In this document: positions 19,323 to 28,132 of the stretch, piece after piece
How the letters are laid out: each line of letters opens with the position of its first letter
Numbering within the stretch: position 1 is the first letter of the stretch
NCBI RefSeq assembly: GCF_900109035.1
Contig: NZ_FNYD01000005.1
Location: 62,001-126,000, forward strand
DNA length: 64,000 nucleotides
Reading direction: 5' to 3'
Source: Cribrihabitans marinus
Lineage (GTDB): Bacteria > Pseudomonadota > Alphaproteobacteria > Rhodobacterales > Rhodobacteraceae
Position numbers and translations under genes: made by a program
Notes under the pieces: model-generated
What the model was told of the DNA's origin: nothing
The model's database searches: none
What the model saw: the letters and a program-made list of their open reading frames with translations, nothing else

Positions 19323-20252
19323 ATGACCGGGGACGCGATCCGCATCGACGGACTGACCAAGACCTATGGCGCGGGACGCAAGACGCCCGAGAAGCGCGCG
19401 CTCGACGGCATCGACCTTTCGGTGCCGCGCGGATCGGTCTTCGGGCTGCTGGGGCCCAACGGGGCGGGCAAGTCGACGCTGATCAACATCCTGGCCGGGC
19501 TGGTGGTCAAGACCAGCGGCAAGGTGACGATCTGGGGCTTCGACCAGGACGCCAACCCGCGCCAGTCGCGCGCCGCCATCGGGGTGATGCCGCAGGAGCT
19601 GAACCTCGATCCCTTCTTCACCCCGCGCGGCGCGCTTGAGGTGCAGGCCGGGCTCTACGGCGTACCCAAGGCGCAGCGCCGCAGCGACGAGATCCTGGCG
19701 ATGGTCGGGCTTTCCGACAAGGCCGAGGCCTATGCCCGCACCCTCTCGGGCGGGATGCGCCGGCGCCTGCTGCTGGGCAAGGCGCTGGTCCACGCACCGC
19801 ATGTGCTGGTGCTGGACGAGCCGACCGCCGGCGTCGATATCGAGCTGCGCCAGATGCTGTGGACCAATGTGCGCAAGCTGAACCAGCAGGGCATGACCAT
19901 CATCCTGACCACCCATTACCTGGAGGAGGCGCAGGAGATGTGCGACGAGATCGCCATCATCAACCACGGCCGGCTGGTGGCCCAGGACAGCACCGCCAAC
20001 CTGCTGGGCCGGCTGGACGCGCGCGCCATGGTGATCGCGCCGGATGGGCCGGTCGGCGCGTTGCCCCGCGCCGAGGGGATCGAGGCGACGCTGCGCGAGG
20101 ACGGCGCGCTGGTCCTGCGCTACCGCAGCGGCACGACCCGCGCCGAAGAGGTGCTGGAGGCCGTGCGCGCCGCCGGAATCGCGATCCGCGACGTCAAGAC
20201 CGAGGAAGCCGATCTCGAGGACGTGTTCCTGTCGCTGACCGCCTCGCGCTGA
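19323..20252 (+). CDS. ABC transporter ATP-binding protein
   Basis: The 309-residue ATPase has Walker A GPNGAGKST, the ABC signature LSGGMRRRL, Walker B VLVLDEPTAGVD and the H-loop TTHYLEE. The sequence resembles the DrrA/CcmA-type exporters (multidrug or polysaccharide class), and a C-terminal DUF4162-like extension follows the ATPase core. No permease gene lies nearby: the flanking genes are the zinc protein and DUF1203. It is either paired with a distant permease or works alone. Confidence 0.9.
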   Translation: MTGDAIRIDGLTKTYGAGRKTPEKRALDGIDLSVPRGSVFGLLGPNGAGKSTLINILAGLVVKTSGKVTIWGFDQDANPRQSRAAIGVMPQELNLDPFFTPRGALEVQAGLYGVPKAQRRSDEILAMVGLSDKAEAYARTLSGGMRRRLLLGKALVHAPHVLVLDEPTAGVDIELRQMLWTNVRKLNQQGMTIILTTHYLEEAQEMCDEIAIINHGRLVAQDSTANLLGRLDARAMVIAPDGPVGALPRAEGIEATLREDGALVLRYRSGTTRAEEVLEAVRAAGIAIRDVKTEEADLEDVFLSLTASR

Positions 20253-20256
20253 CCTC

Positions 20257-20273
20257 GGGACGCACGGCGTCCC
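20257..20273. terminator. Bidirectional hairpin between convergent genes
   Basis: GGGACGC (20257-20263), loop ACG, then GCGTCCC (20267-20273) form a perfect 7-base-pair stem. It lies 4 bases after the ABC ATPase stop and just before the stop of the convergent DUF1203 gene. No T run is present. Confidence 0.5.
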
Positions 20274-20274
20274 G

Positions 20275-20745
20275 TCACCCCGCGTCCCGGTCGATCCGCG
20301 CCTGGTAGCAGTTGTTGCGGGCCGAGCGCACATGGACATAGGCCACGTCCGGACGGGCAAACACCCGGTCCACCGCCGCGGCGATCTCTGGCGTGGGCGT
20401 GACCGCACCGGTGCCATAGACGATGCGGTCATCGGCGCCATAGCCCTTGATCAGGTAATCCGGCGAGCTGGTCAGCACCTCGGGCAGATCGCCGTCATCC
20501 TGGTGACGCTCGCAAGGCGCCGCGCACAGGAAGATCGGGCCGGTCTCGGCATAGGGCTGCGGCGCGGCAAAGGGCCGGTGGGCCAGGATCAGCATGCCCG
20601 CGTCCTCGGGGATGTTGCGCAGGCAATGGCGGCAGGGCTTGCCCTGTCCGTCCGAGACGGTGCGCTCGGGCGGCTGGCCGTGGGCGTCGGGGGCGCCGGA
20701 CTGGTAGGCGCGGGCGATGTCGGTGGGCAGGGCCGAGATTCTCAT
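20275..20745 (-). CDS. DUF1203 family protein
   Basis: A 156-residue soluble protein with CRHCLRNIPEDAGMLILAHRPF and PIFLCAAPCERH segments and a C-terminal YVHVRSARNNCYQARIDR, which matches the DUF1203 family as I remember it. The paired Cys and His residues could bind a metal. Function is unknown. It is divergent from dnaE2 with a 125-base shared upstream region. Confidence 0.78.
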   Translation of the reverse strand: MRISALPTDIARAYQSGAPDAHGQPPERTVSDGQGKPCRHCLRNIPEDAGMLILAHRPFAAPQPYAETGPIFLCAAPCERHQDDGDLPEVLTSSPDYLIKGYGADDRIVYGTGAVTPTPEIAAAVDRVFARPDVAYVHVRSARNNCYQARIDRDAG

Positions 20746-20839
20746 GACGTGTCTCCTTGGTCCGAACGTGATGTGCGGGTCCAGCCTGCCCTGCCGCGGC
20801 GGCCCCGGCGACCCGGTTCCTGCGGAAGGACTCGAAATG

Positions 20840-20854
20840 GAACAAAAGGTGAAT
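20840..20854 (+). promoter_or_regulatory. Possible LexA (SOS) box upstream of dnaE2
   Basis: GAAC-N7-GAAT at 20840-20854 differs by one base from the alphaproteobacterial LexA site GAAC-N7-GAAC. It ends 16 bases before the dnaE2 ATG. dnaE2 is a classic LexA target in alphaproteobacteria, which supports the call. Confidence 0.55.
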
Positions 20855-20870
20855 ATACTATCCCCCAGCC

Positions 20871-23825
20871 ATGTTTGCCGAATTGTCCATAACCTCGAAC
20901 TTCACCTTCCTCATCGGGGCCTCGCACCCCGAGGACTATGTCGAGCGCGCCGTGCGGCTGGGCCTGCCCGCCCTTGCCATCGCCGACGACAACTCGGTGG
21001 CGGGCATCGTGCGCGCCCATACCGAGACGCGCCATGTCGCCCGCCGGGTCCGCGAGCGGCTGGACTGGGAGGCCGCCAACACCCCCATCGGCCCGCCGCG
21101 CCCCGAACACCTGCCGAAACCGCCCTCCTACCCGATCCGTGATGTGCCGCGGCTGATCCCGGCGGCGCGGCTGGTCTTCACCGACGCACCCCCGGTGACG
21201 GCGCTGCCGATGGACCGGCAGGGCTGGGCCAGCCTGTGCCGGATCCTCTCGCTCGGTCGGCTGAGGGCCGAAAAGGGCGACTGCATCCTGCAGCTGGAGG
21301 ACCTGCTGGATCATGCCGACGGGCTCCACCTGCTGCTCTGGCCACGGGCGGCCCCCTCGCCGGACGGCGCGTGCGGATGGCAGTCACGGGCGGAACGGCT
21401 GTCGCGCCGCTTTGCCGGGCGGATGCACCTGCTGCTGACGCCGCGCTATGACGGCACCGATCCGGCGCGGTTCGACGCGCTGGCCGACGAGGCGCGGCGG
21501 CTGGGCCTGCCGACCCTGGCCAGCGCCGCGCCGCGGATGCATCGCGGGCGGCGGCGCCGGCTGGCCGACGTGCTCAGCGCCATCCGCCTGCGCTGCAAGG
21601 TCGAGGAGCTGGGCCGCGCGGCGCTGGCCAATGGCGAGCAGCGGTTGCGCTCGGGGGCCGAGATGAGGCGCCTCTTCAAGGGTCACGAAGACGCGGTGGC
21701 GCGGGCCCGGGACCTGGCGGACAGCCTGAGCTTTTCGCTGGACCAGCTGCGTTATGAATATCCCAGCGAGATCGCCGGCGGAGAAACCCCCTCGGACCGG
21801 CTGGACCGGCTGGCCCACGAAGGGCTGGAGTGGCGCTATCCCGCGGGCGCGCCGGCCTCCGTGCGCAGGATGCTGGCGCATGAGCTCGACCTGATCGCCC
21901 GGCTGAACTACGAGCCCTATTTCCTCACCGTCCGCGACATCGTGCATTTCGCCCGTTCGCGCGACATCCTCTGCCAGGGGCGCGGCTCGGCTGCCAATTC
22001 GGTGGTCTGCTACTGCCTGGGCGTCACCAGCGTCTCGCCCGAGATCGGCACCATGGTCTTCGAACGCTTCGTTTCCGAGGCGCGCGACGAGCCGCCCGAT
22101 ATCGACGTCGATTTCGAGCATGAGCGCCGCGAGGAGGTGATCCAGTGGATCTATGAGCGTTATGGCCGTCACCGTGCCGGGCTTTGCGCCACGGTGATCC
22201 ACTACCGCGGCAAGCGCGCCATCCGCGAGGTCGGCCGCGCCATGGGCCTGACCGAGGACACCATATCGGCGCTCTCCTCGCAGCTCTGGGGCTTCTTCTC
22301 GACCGACGGGCTCGAGGCGCAGCGGATGCGCGAGATCGGCCTCGACCCCGAGGACCGCCGCCTGAAACAGACCATGGCGCTGGTCCACGAGATCGTGGGC
22401 TTCCCCCGCCACCTCAGCCAGCATGTGGGCGGCTTCATCATCACCGAGGGGCGGCTGGACGAGCTGGTGCCGATCGAGAACGCCACGATGGAGGACCGCA
22501 CCGTCATCTGCTGGGACAAGGACGACATCGATTCGCTGGGCATCCTCAAGGTCGATGTGCTGTCGCTCGGGATGCTCACCTGCATCCGCAAGGCCTTCGA
22601 CCTGATCGAACGGCATCACCAGACCCGGTTCGGCCTGGCCACCCTGCCGCCCGAGGATCCGGAAGTCTATGACATGCTCTGCCGCGCCGACAGCGTGGGC
22701 GTGTTCCAGGTCGAGAGCCGGGCGCAGATGAACTTCCTGCCGCGGATGAAGCCGCGCTGCTTCTACGACCTGGTGATCGAGGTGGCGATCATCCGTCCCG
22801 GCCCGATCCAGGGCGACATGGTGCATCCCTATATCCGCCGCCGCAACGGCGAGGAGGAGGTCAGCTTTCCCTCGGACGCGCTGGGCGCGGTGCTGGGCAA
22901 GACGCTGGGCGTGCCGCTGTTCCAGGAACAGGCGATGCAGATCGCCATCGTCGGCGCGGGCTTCACCCCCGAACAGGCCGACCGCCTGCGCCGGTCGCTC
23001 GCCACCTTCAAGAAGCACGGCAATGTCAGCGAGTTCCGCACGCTGTTCCTGCGCGGGATGAAGCGCAACGGCTATGACGCCGAGTTCGCGGAACGCTGCT
23101 TTTCGCAGATCGAGGGGTTCGGGTCCTACGGTTTTCCCGAAAGCCACGCCGCCAGCTTCGCGCTGCTGGTCTATGCCTCGGCCTGGATCAAGTGCCACCA
23201 TCCCGGCCTCTTCGCCTGTGCGCTGCTGAACTCGCAGCCGATGGGCTTCTACGCGCCGGCGCAGATCGTGCGGGACGCGCGCGAGCACGGGGTCACCGTG
23301 CGCCCGGTCTGCGTCAATGCCAGCTACTGGGACAACGCGATGGAGCCCGATGGCCAGGGCGGGCTGGCCCTGCGCCTGGGGTTCCGGCAGATCAAGGGGC
23401 TGAGCGAGGAGGATGCCGGCTGGCTGACCGCCGCGCGCGGCAACGGCTATACCGAGGTCCAGGATGTCTGGCGCCGCGCCGGGCTGACGCCCGCCGCGAT
23501 CGAGCGGCTGGCCGAGGCCGACGCCTTCGCCGGCTGCGGGCTCACCCGGCGCGAGGCGCTCTGGGCCGCCAAGGCCATCGCCCAGGACCGTCCGCTGCCG
23601 CTCTTTGCGCAGGACATGGACGGCGAGGCCATCGACGAGCCCGCCGCGCATCTGCCCCGGATGAGCTTGGGCGAGGAGGTGGTCGAGGATTACGTCGCCC
23701 TGCGCCTCAGCCTCAAGGCGCATCCCGTGGCACTGTTGCGCCACCTGCTGACGCCGGGGGCCGGAACCGGCGGGATCGAACACGGAAATCCGCCCCCGCG
23801 CACCGACGCCGCCCGCGACGCTTGA
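20871..23825 (+). CDS. dnaE2: Error-prone DNA polymerase DnaE2 (shortened C-terminus)
   Basis: The 984-residue C-family polymerase has an N-terminal PHP domain (FTFLIGASHPEDYVERAV), the PDIDVDFEHERREEV catalytic aspartates near residue 408, and the GFPESHAASFALLVYASAWIK region near the helix-hairpin-helix. It takes part in translesion synthesis after DNA damage. DnaE2 proteins are usually about 1,050-1,100 residues; here, after LSLKAHPVALLRHLL, the OB-fold region is replaced by a short low-complexity tail of about 26 residues and a stop. imuA and imuB, the usual operon partners, are not adjacent. Gene quality is otherwise good and no frameshifted OB domain is seen downstream. Confidence 0.93.
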   Translation: MFAELSITSNFTFLIGASHPEDYVERAVRLGLPALAIADDNSVAGIVRAHTETRHVARRVRERLDWEAANTPIGPPRPEHLPKPPSYPIRDVPRLIPAARLVFTDAPPVTALPMDRQGWASLCRILSLGRLRAEKGDCILQLEDLLDHADGLHLLLWPRAAPSPDGACGWQSRAERLSRRFAGRMHLLLTPRYDGTDPARFDALADEARRLGLPTLASAAPRMHRGRRRRLADVLSAIRLRCKVEELGRAALANGEQRLRSGAEMRRLFKGHEDAVARARDLADSLSFSLDQLRYEYPSEIAGGETPSDRLDRLAHEGLEWRYPAGAPASVRRMLAHELDLIARLNYEPYFLTVRDIVHFARSRDILCQGRGSAANSVVCYCLGVTSVSPEIGTMVFERFVSEARDEPPDIDVDFEHERREEVIQWIYERYGRHRAGLCATVIHYRGKRAIREVGRAMGLTEDTISALSSQLWGFFSTDGLEAQRMREIGLDPEDRRLKQTMALVHEIVGFPRHLSQHVGGFIITEGRLDELVPIENATMEDRTVICWDKDDIDSLGILKVDVLSLGMLTCIRKAFDLIERHHQTRFGLATLPPEDPEVYDMLCRADSVGVFQVESRAQMNFLPRMKPRCFYDLVIEVAIIRPGPIQGDMVHPYIRRRNGEEEVSFPSDALGAVLGKTLGVPLFQEQAMQIAIVGAGFTPEQADRLRRSLATFKKHGNVSEFRTLFLRGMKRNGYDAEFAERCFSQIEGFGSYGFPESHAASFALLVYASAWIKCHHPGLFACALLNSQPMGFYAPAQIVRDAREHGVTVRPVCVNASYWDNAMEPDGQGGLALRLGFRQIKGLSEEDAGWLTAARGNGYTEVQDVWRRAGLTPAAIERLAEADAFAGCGLTRREALWAAKAIAQDRPLPLFAQDMDGEAIDEPAAHLPRMSLGEEVVEDYVALRLSLKAHPVALLRHLLTPGAGTGGIEHGNPPPRTDAARDA

Positions 23826-23918
23826 TCCTGCCACAACCGGCAGGGGCGGAAAAAGATGGTTCACCCCGCTGCGGGCAAAGGGTAGAAGGCGGGCAGGAGC
23901 AGCCCCCGGAGGATCGAC

Positions 23919-25433
23919 ATGACCGTGCCCAAGCCCGTTTGCCTGTGCATCCTCGACGGTTGGGGCCTGTCCGAGGGAACGCAGGCCAACGCGCCGCACC
24001 TGGCGCGCACCCCGACCTTCGACGCGATCATGCAGGGGCCACATGCCACGCTGACCACCCACGGCCCCGATGTGGGCCTGCCCAGCGGCCAGATGGGCAA
24101 TTCCGAGGTCGGCCACACCAATATCGGCGCCGGCCGGGTGGTGGCGATGGACCTGGGCCAGATCGACCTGGCGATCGAGGACGGATCGTTCTTCGAGAAC
24201 CCCAATCTGCTCGCCTTCATCGACCGGCTCAAAAAGACCGGCGGCACCGCGCATCTGATGGGGCTGGTCTCGGACGGCGGAGTGCACGGGCACCTCGACC
24301 ACATCGTCGCCGCAACCCAGGCCGTGACCCGCGCCGGAGTGCCGGTGGCGCTGCACGCAATGACCGACGGGCGCGACGTGGCGCCGAAATCCGCCGAGGG
24401 CTTCATCGCCACGCTGGAGAAGCGCCTGCCCGAGGGCGCGCGCATCGTCACCATCACCGGGCGCTATTTTGCGATGGACCGCGACAACCGCTGGGAGCGC
24501 GTGGGCGCCGCCTATGCCGCGATGATACGCGCCGACGGGCAGCATGCCGACAGCGCGGCGCAGGCGGTCGCGCAGGCCTATGAGCGGGGCGAGACCGACG
24601 AGTTCATCGCCGCCACCGTGATCGGCGACTATGCCGGGGTGCAGAGCGGCGACGGCATGTTCTGCCTCAACTTCCGGGCCGACCGCGCCCGCGAGATCCT
24701 GAGCGCCATCGGCGAACCCGGTTTTTCGGAGTTCGACACCGGCCCGCGGCCGGACCTGGCCGCCCTTCTGGGGATGGTGGAGTATTCCCAGGGCCACAAC
24801 GCCTATATGACCACGGTCTTCCCGCCCCGCGACATCGTGAACACGCTGGGCGCCTGGGTGGCCGGGCACGGGCTGCGGCAGTTCCGGCTGGCCGAGACCG
24901 AGAAATACCCGCATGTGACCTTCTTCCTCAACGGCGGCAAGGAAGAGCCCGAGCCGGGCGAGGACAGGCATATGCCGAAATCGCCCAAGGTGGCGACCTA
25001 TGACCTGCAGCCCGAGATGTCGGCCCCCGACGTGACCGAGAAATTCGTCGAGGCGATCGGCGAAGGCTATGACCTGATCGTCACCAACTACGCCAATCCC
25101 GACATGGTGGGCCATACCGGAGACCTGGACGCGGCGATCAAGGCCTGCGAAGCGGTCGATCAAGGGCTGGCGCAGGTTCTGGCCGCGCTGGAGAAGGCCG
25201 GCGGCGCGATGATCGTCACCGCCGATCACGGCAATTGCGAGGTCATGGTCGATCCCGAGACCGGCGGGCCGCACACCGCCCACACCCTGAACCCGGTGCC
25301 GGTGGCACTGGTCGGCGGCCCCGCCGACGCACGCCTGCGCGACGGGCGGCTGTCGGACCTGGCGCCGACGATCCTCGACCTGATGGGCCTTGCGCCACCG
25401 CCCGAGATGACCGGCAAGAGCCTGATCGAATGA
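23919..25433 (+). CDS. gpmI: 2,3-bisphosphoglycerate-independent phosphoglycerate mutase
   Basis: The 504-residue enzyme interconverts 3- and 2-phosphoglycerate with two manganese ions. The catalytic serine is S62 in QMGNSEVGH, LDGWG (D13) supplies a metal ligand, and ADHGNCE and TAHTLNPVP carry C-terminal metal ligands. The ribosome site is GGAGG. Its stop overlaps the envC-like start (ATGA), so the two genes are coupled. Confidence 0.97.
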   Translation: MTVPKPVCLCILDGWGLSEGTQANAPHLARTPTFDAIMQGPHATLTTHGPDVGLPSGQMGNSEVGHTNIGAGRVVAMDLGQIDLAIEDGSFFENPNLLAFIDRLKKTGGTAHLMGLVSDGGVHGHLDHIVAATQAVTRAGVPVALHAMTDGRDVAPKSAEGFIATLEKRLPEGARIVTITGRYFAMDRDNRWERVGAAYAAMIRADGQHADSAAQAVAQAYERGETDEFIAATVIGDYAGVQSGDGMFCLNFRADRAREILSAIGEPGFSEFDTGPRPDLAALLGMVEYSQGHNAYMTTVFPPRDIVNTLGAWVAGHGLRQFRLAETEKYPHVTFFLNGGKEEPEPGEDRHMPKSPKVATYDLQPEMSAPDVTEKFVEAIGEGYDLIVTNYANPDMVGHTGDLDAAIKACEAVDQGLAQVLAALEKAGGAMIVTADHGNCEVMVDPETGGPHTAHTLNPVPVALVGGPADARLRDGRLSDLAPTILDLMGLAPPPEMTGKSLIE

Positions 25434-26563
25434 GGCTGGCCGCGCTCATATCCGGCGCGTTTCTCTGGGCCAGCGCAGCCGGCGCGCAGGAGGATCCGGC
25501 CGGCGCCGCGCGCGCGGCCGCGCAGATGCTGGAACAGGCCTCGGTCGCGCTGGACGAGGCCGAAAGTGCCCGCGACCGGGTCAAGGCGCTGACCGAGACG
25601 GTCAAGGCATACGAGGCTGGCTTGGGCGCGATGCGCAAGGGCCTGCGCCAGGCCTCGCTGCGCGAACGCGCGCTGACCCAACAGCTGAGCGCCCGCGAGG
25701 GCGAGGTGGCGCGCCTGCTGGGCGTGCTGCAGACCATCGAGACCTCGCCGCCGCCGCTGCTGATGCTGCATCCCTCGGGCCCGATGGGCGCCGCGCGCTC
25801 GGCGATGATGCTGGCCGAGGTGACACCGGCGCTGAACACCCGCACCCAGGCATTGGCACGGGACCTGGAGGAGGTGCGCACCTTGCGCCAGCTGCAGCAC
25901 AACGCCGCCGAGACGCTGCAGGACGGTCTGGCGGGCGTACAGCAGGCCCGCGCGGAGCTGAGCAAGGCCATCGCCGACCGCACCGACCTGCCCCGCCGCT
26001 TTACCGCCGACCCGGTGCGCACCGCGATCCTGATCGATTCCACCGAGACGCTGGCCGGGTTCGCCGACGGCCTGTCGCTGATCGGCACCGGCGAGATCGG
26101 CGATACCGCGATGTCCATTGCGTCTCGCAAGGGCCAGCTGCCCTGGCCGGTGCAGGGCGTGCTGCTGCACCGGGCGGGCCAGGCCGATGCCGCCGGCATC
26201 TCGCGCGAGGGCGTGATCCTGGCGACACGGCCCCGCGCGCTGGTCACGTCGCCGGCACCGGCCACGATCCGCTATCGCGGCCCCCTGCTGGATCTGGGGA
26301 ACGTGGTGATTCTGGAGCCGCAGCAGGACGTGCTCTTCGTGCTCTCCGGCCTGGCCGAGGTCTTCGGCGAGGCCGGTCAGGTGATCCCCGAGGGCGCGCC
26401 GGTCGGCCTGATGGGCGGTCAGACGCCCGAAATCGGCGCAATCCTGTCAACAAGCGGTGAGGGTACTGGAACTGACCGGTCAGAAACGCTCTATATAGAG
26501 GTCCGGGAAGGGGGCAGCCCCGTGGACCCCGCAACGTGGTTCAGAACCGAAATGGATGGATAG
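25430..26563 (+). CDS. EnvC-like murein hydrolase activator (degenerate M23 domain)
   Basis: This 377-residue protein starts with a signal peptide (ending near AAGAQ), followed by a long coiled coil (about residues 25-190) and a C-terminal LytM/M23-like domain. The zinc motifs HxxxD and HxH of active M23 peptidases are absent: the region reads EPQQDVLFVLSGL where YGH would be. EnvC proteins are likewise inactive and activate N-acetylmuramoyl-L-alanine amidases during septum splitting. It is coupled to gpmI and followed 6 bases later by ctpA, a common alphaproteobacterial arrangement. Confidence 0.85.
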   Translation: MRLAALISGAFLWASAAGAQEDPAGAARAAAQMLEQASVALDEAESARDRVKALTETVKAYEAGLGAMRKGLRQASLRERALTQQLSAREGEVARLLGVLQTIETSPPPLLMLHPSGPMGAARSAMMLAEVTPALNTRTQALARDLEEVRTLRQLQHNAAETLQDGLAGVQQARAELSKAIADRTDLPRRFTADPVRTAILIDSTETLAGFADGLSLIGTGEIGDTAMSIASRKGQLPWPVQGVLLHRAGQADAAGISREGVILATRPRALVTSPAPATIRYRGPLLDLGNVVILEPQQDVLFVLSGLAEVFGEAGQVIPEGAPVGLMGGQTPEIGAILSTSGEGTGTDRSETLYIEVREGGSPVDPATWFRTEMDG

Positions 26564-26569
26564 ACGAGC

Positions 26570-27907
26570 ATGCAAAAATTCGTGATGGCCGCCGCCGGCG
26601 GCATTCTGGCGGGGATCGTGGCGACGACGCAGATCGCCGGACCGCTGGTGGCGCAAGAGGCCAAGGGGAACGCCAATGTCTACGAGCAGCTCGACCTGTT
26701 CGGCGACATCTTCGAGCGGATCCGGGCGCAATATGTCGAGGAGGTCGAGGCCGGCGAGCTGATCGAGGCCGCGATCGACGGAATGCTGACATCGCTGGAT
26801 CCGCATTCCAGCTATCTCTCGCCCGACGACGCCGAGAACATGCGGGTGCAGACCCGCGGCGAATTCGGCGGCCTGGGCATCGAGGTCACGCAGGAGGACG
26901 GGTTCGTCAAGGTGGTCTCGCCCATCGACAGCACGCCCGCCGACGAGGCCGGGGTCGAGGCCGGCGACTTCATCACCCATGTGGACGGCGAAAGCCTGCT
27001 GGGCCTGACGCTGGACAAGGCGGTCGAGATGATGCGCGGCCCGGTGGGATCCGAAATCATCATCACCGTGGTGCGCGAGGGCGAGGACGAACCCTTCGAC
27101 ATCTCGATCATCCGCGACACGATCAAGCTCACCGCCGTGCGCGCCCGCACCCAGGGCGAAAGCGTGGTGCTGCGCGTCACCACCTTCAACGACCAGACCT
27201 ATCCCAACCTCGAAGAGGGGCTGAAAAAACAAGTCGAGGAAGCCGGCGGCATGGATCAGGTCAACGGCATCGTGCTGGACCTGCGCAACAATCCCGGCGG
27301 GTTGCTGACCCAGGCGATCAAGGTCTCGGACGCGTTCCTCGACAGTGGCGAGATCGTCTCGACCCGGGGCCGCCAGGCCGCCGATGGCGAGCGGTTCAAC
27401 GCCTCCGAGGGCGACCTGGCCTCGGGCAAGCCCATCGTCGTGCTGATCAATGGCGGCTCGGCCTCGGCCTCGGAAATCGTCGCCGGCGCCCTGCAGGACC
27501 ACCGCCGCGCCATCGTCGTGGGCACCAAGAGCTTCGGCAAGGGCTCGGTCCAGACCGTCATGCCGCTCAGGGGCGACGGCGCCATGCGCCTGACCACCGC
27601 GCGCTACTACACGCCCTCGGGCCGGTCGATCCAGGCGCTGGGCGTCAGCCCCGACATCGTGGTGCAGCAACCGCGCCGCCGCCCCAATGAGGCCGAGGAA
27701 GAGGAAAACGGCGACCGCCCCAGCCGCTCCGAGGCGGATCTGCGCGGGCGGCTGAACAACGACAGCCTGAGCGAGGACGAGATCCGCCAGATCGAGGAAG
27801 ACCGCGCCAAGGCCGACGCCGCCGCCGAACTGCGCGAAGAGGACTACCAGCTGGCCTATGCCATCGACATCCTCAAGGGCCTCTCGGCCTTCGGCCCGGC
27901 CGACTGA
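26570..27907 (+). CDS. ctpA: C-terminal processing peptidase, S41 family
   Basis: The 445-residue exported protease has a signal peptide, a PDZ domain (about residues 90-180), and the catalytic Ser/Lys dyad in GSASASEIVAG (S299) and SFGKGSVQT (K324), spaced 25 residues as in the family. A charged C-terminal tail rich in Glu and Arg follows. It likely trims or degrades periplasmic proteins involved in cell wall turnover, consistent with its EnvC neighbour. Confidence 0.94.
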   Translation: MQKFVMAAAGGILAGIVATTQIAGPLVAQEAKGNANVYEQLDLFGDIFERIRAQYVEEVEAGELIEAAIDGMLTSLDPHSSYLSPDDAENMRVQTRGEFGGLGIEVTQEDGFVKVVSPIDSTPADEAGVEAGDFITHVDGESLLGLTLDKAVEMMRGPVGSEIIITVVREGEDEPFDISIIRDTIKLTAVRARTQGESVVLRVTTFNDQTYPNLEEGLKKQVEEAGGMDQVNGIVLDLRNNPGGLLTQAIKVSDAFLDSGEIVSTRGRQAADGERFNASEGDLASGKPIVVLINGGSASASEIVAGALQDHRRAIVVGTKSFGKGSVQTVMPLRGDGAMRLTTARYYTPSGRSIQALGVSPDIVVQQPRRRPNEAEEEENGDRPSRSEADLRGRLNNDSLSEDEIRQIEEDRAKADAAAELREEDYQLAYAIDILKGLSAFGPAD

Positions 27908-27930
27908 GGCGGGCCACACGGGACTCTTTG

Positions 27931-27965
27931 GGGGCAGCGGCAGGGTCGCTGCCCCTTGTTTTTGG
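27931..27965 (+). terminator. Rho-independent terminator after ctpA
   Basis: GGGGCAGCG (27931-27939), a 7-base loop and CGCTGCCCC (27947-27955) form a perfect 9-base-pair stem followed by TTGTTTTT. It is the clearest intrinsic terminator in the window and ends the gpmI-envC-ctpA operon. Confidence 0.85.
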
Positions 27966-28132
27966 AGTGGTGGATCTTGGCGGAATGCGGTCAGCTGTGC
28001 GCACGACCACGACGGTGGTGGAATGCAAACCATCCATTGGGAAGGCCGGGAAACTGAAATTCACTGCATCGAGAACGAAAGCCGGCCCGGTCGGCAAAGC
28101 TGCGTCACCAGCCATCATCGGGGCAGCGCTAA
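27966..28132. other. Noncoding gap at the edge of a possible insertion
   Basis: The 167 bases between the ctpA terminator and the LysR gene hold short open frames on both strands with no recognisable similarity. The base composition is less GC-rich than the neighbours. I see no repeat or attachment site. Confidence 0.4.

Noticed and set aside
21384-25283. A very long open frame on the minus strand opposite dnaE2 and gpmI (about 1,300 codons)
   Set aside because: It is antisense to two clear genes, has the composition of a frame produced by GC-rich third positions and shows no recognisable motif. The same applies to long frames opposite the DUF294 gene (11543-13897) and fdhA (37855-40206).
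27873-28118. Small open frames on both strands around the ctpA terminator
   Set aside because: They overlap the terminator, lack ribosome sites and show no similarity I can recognise.
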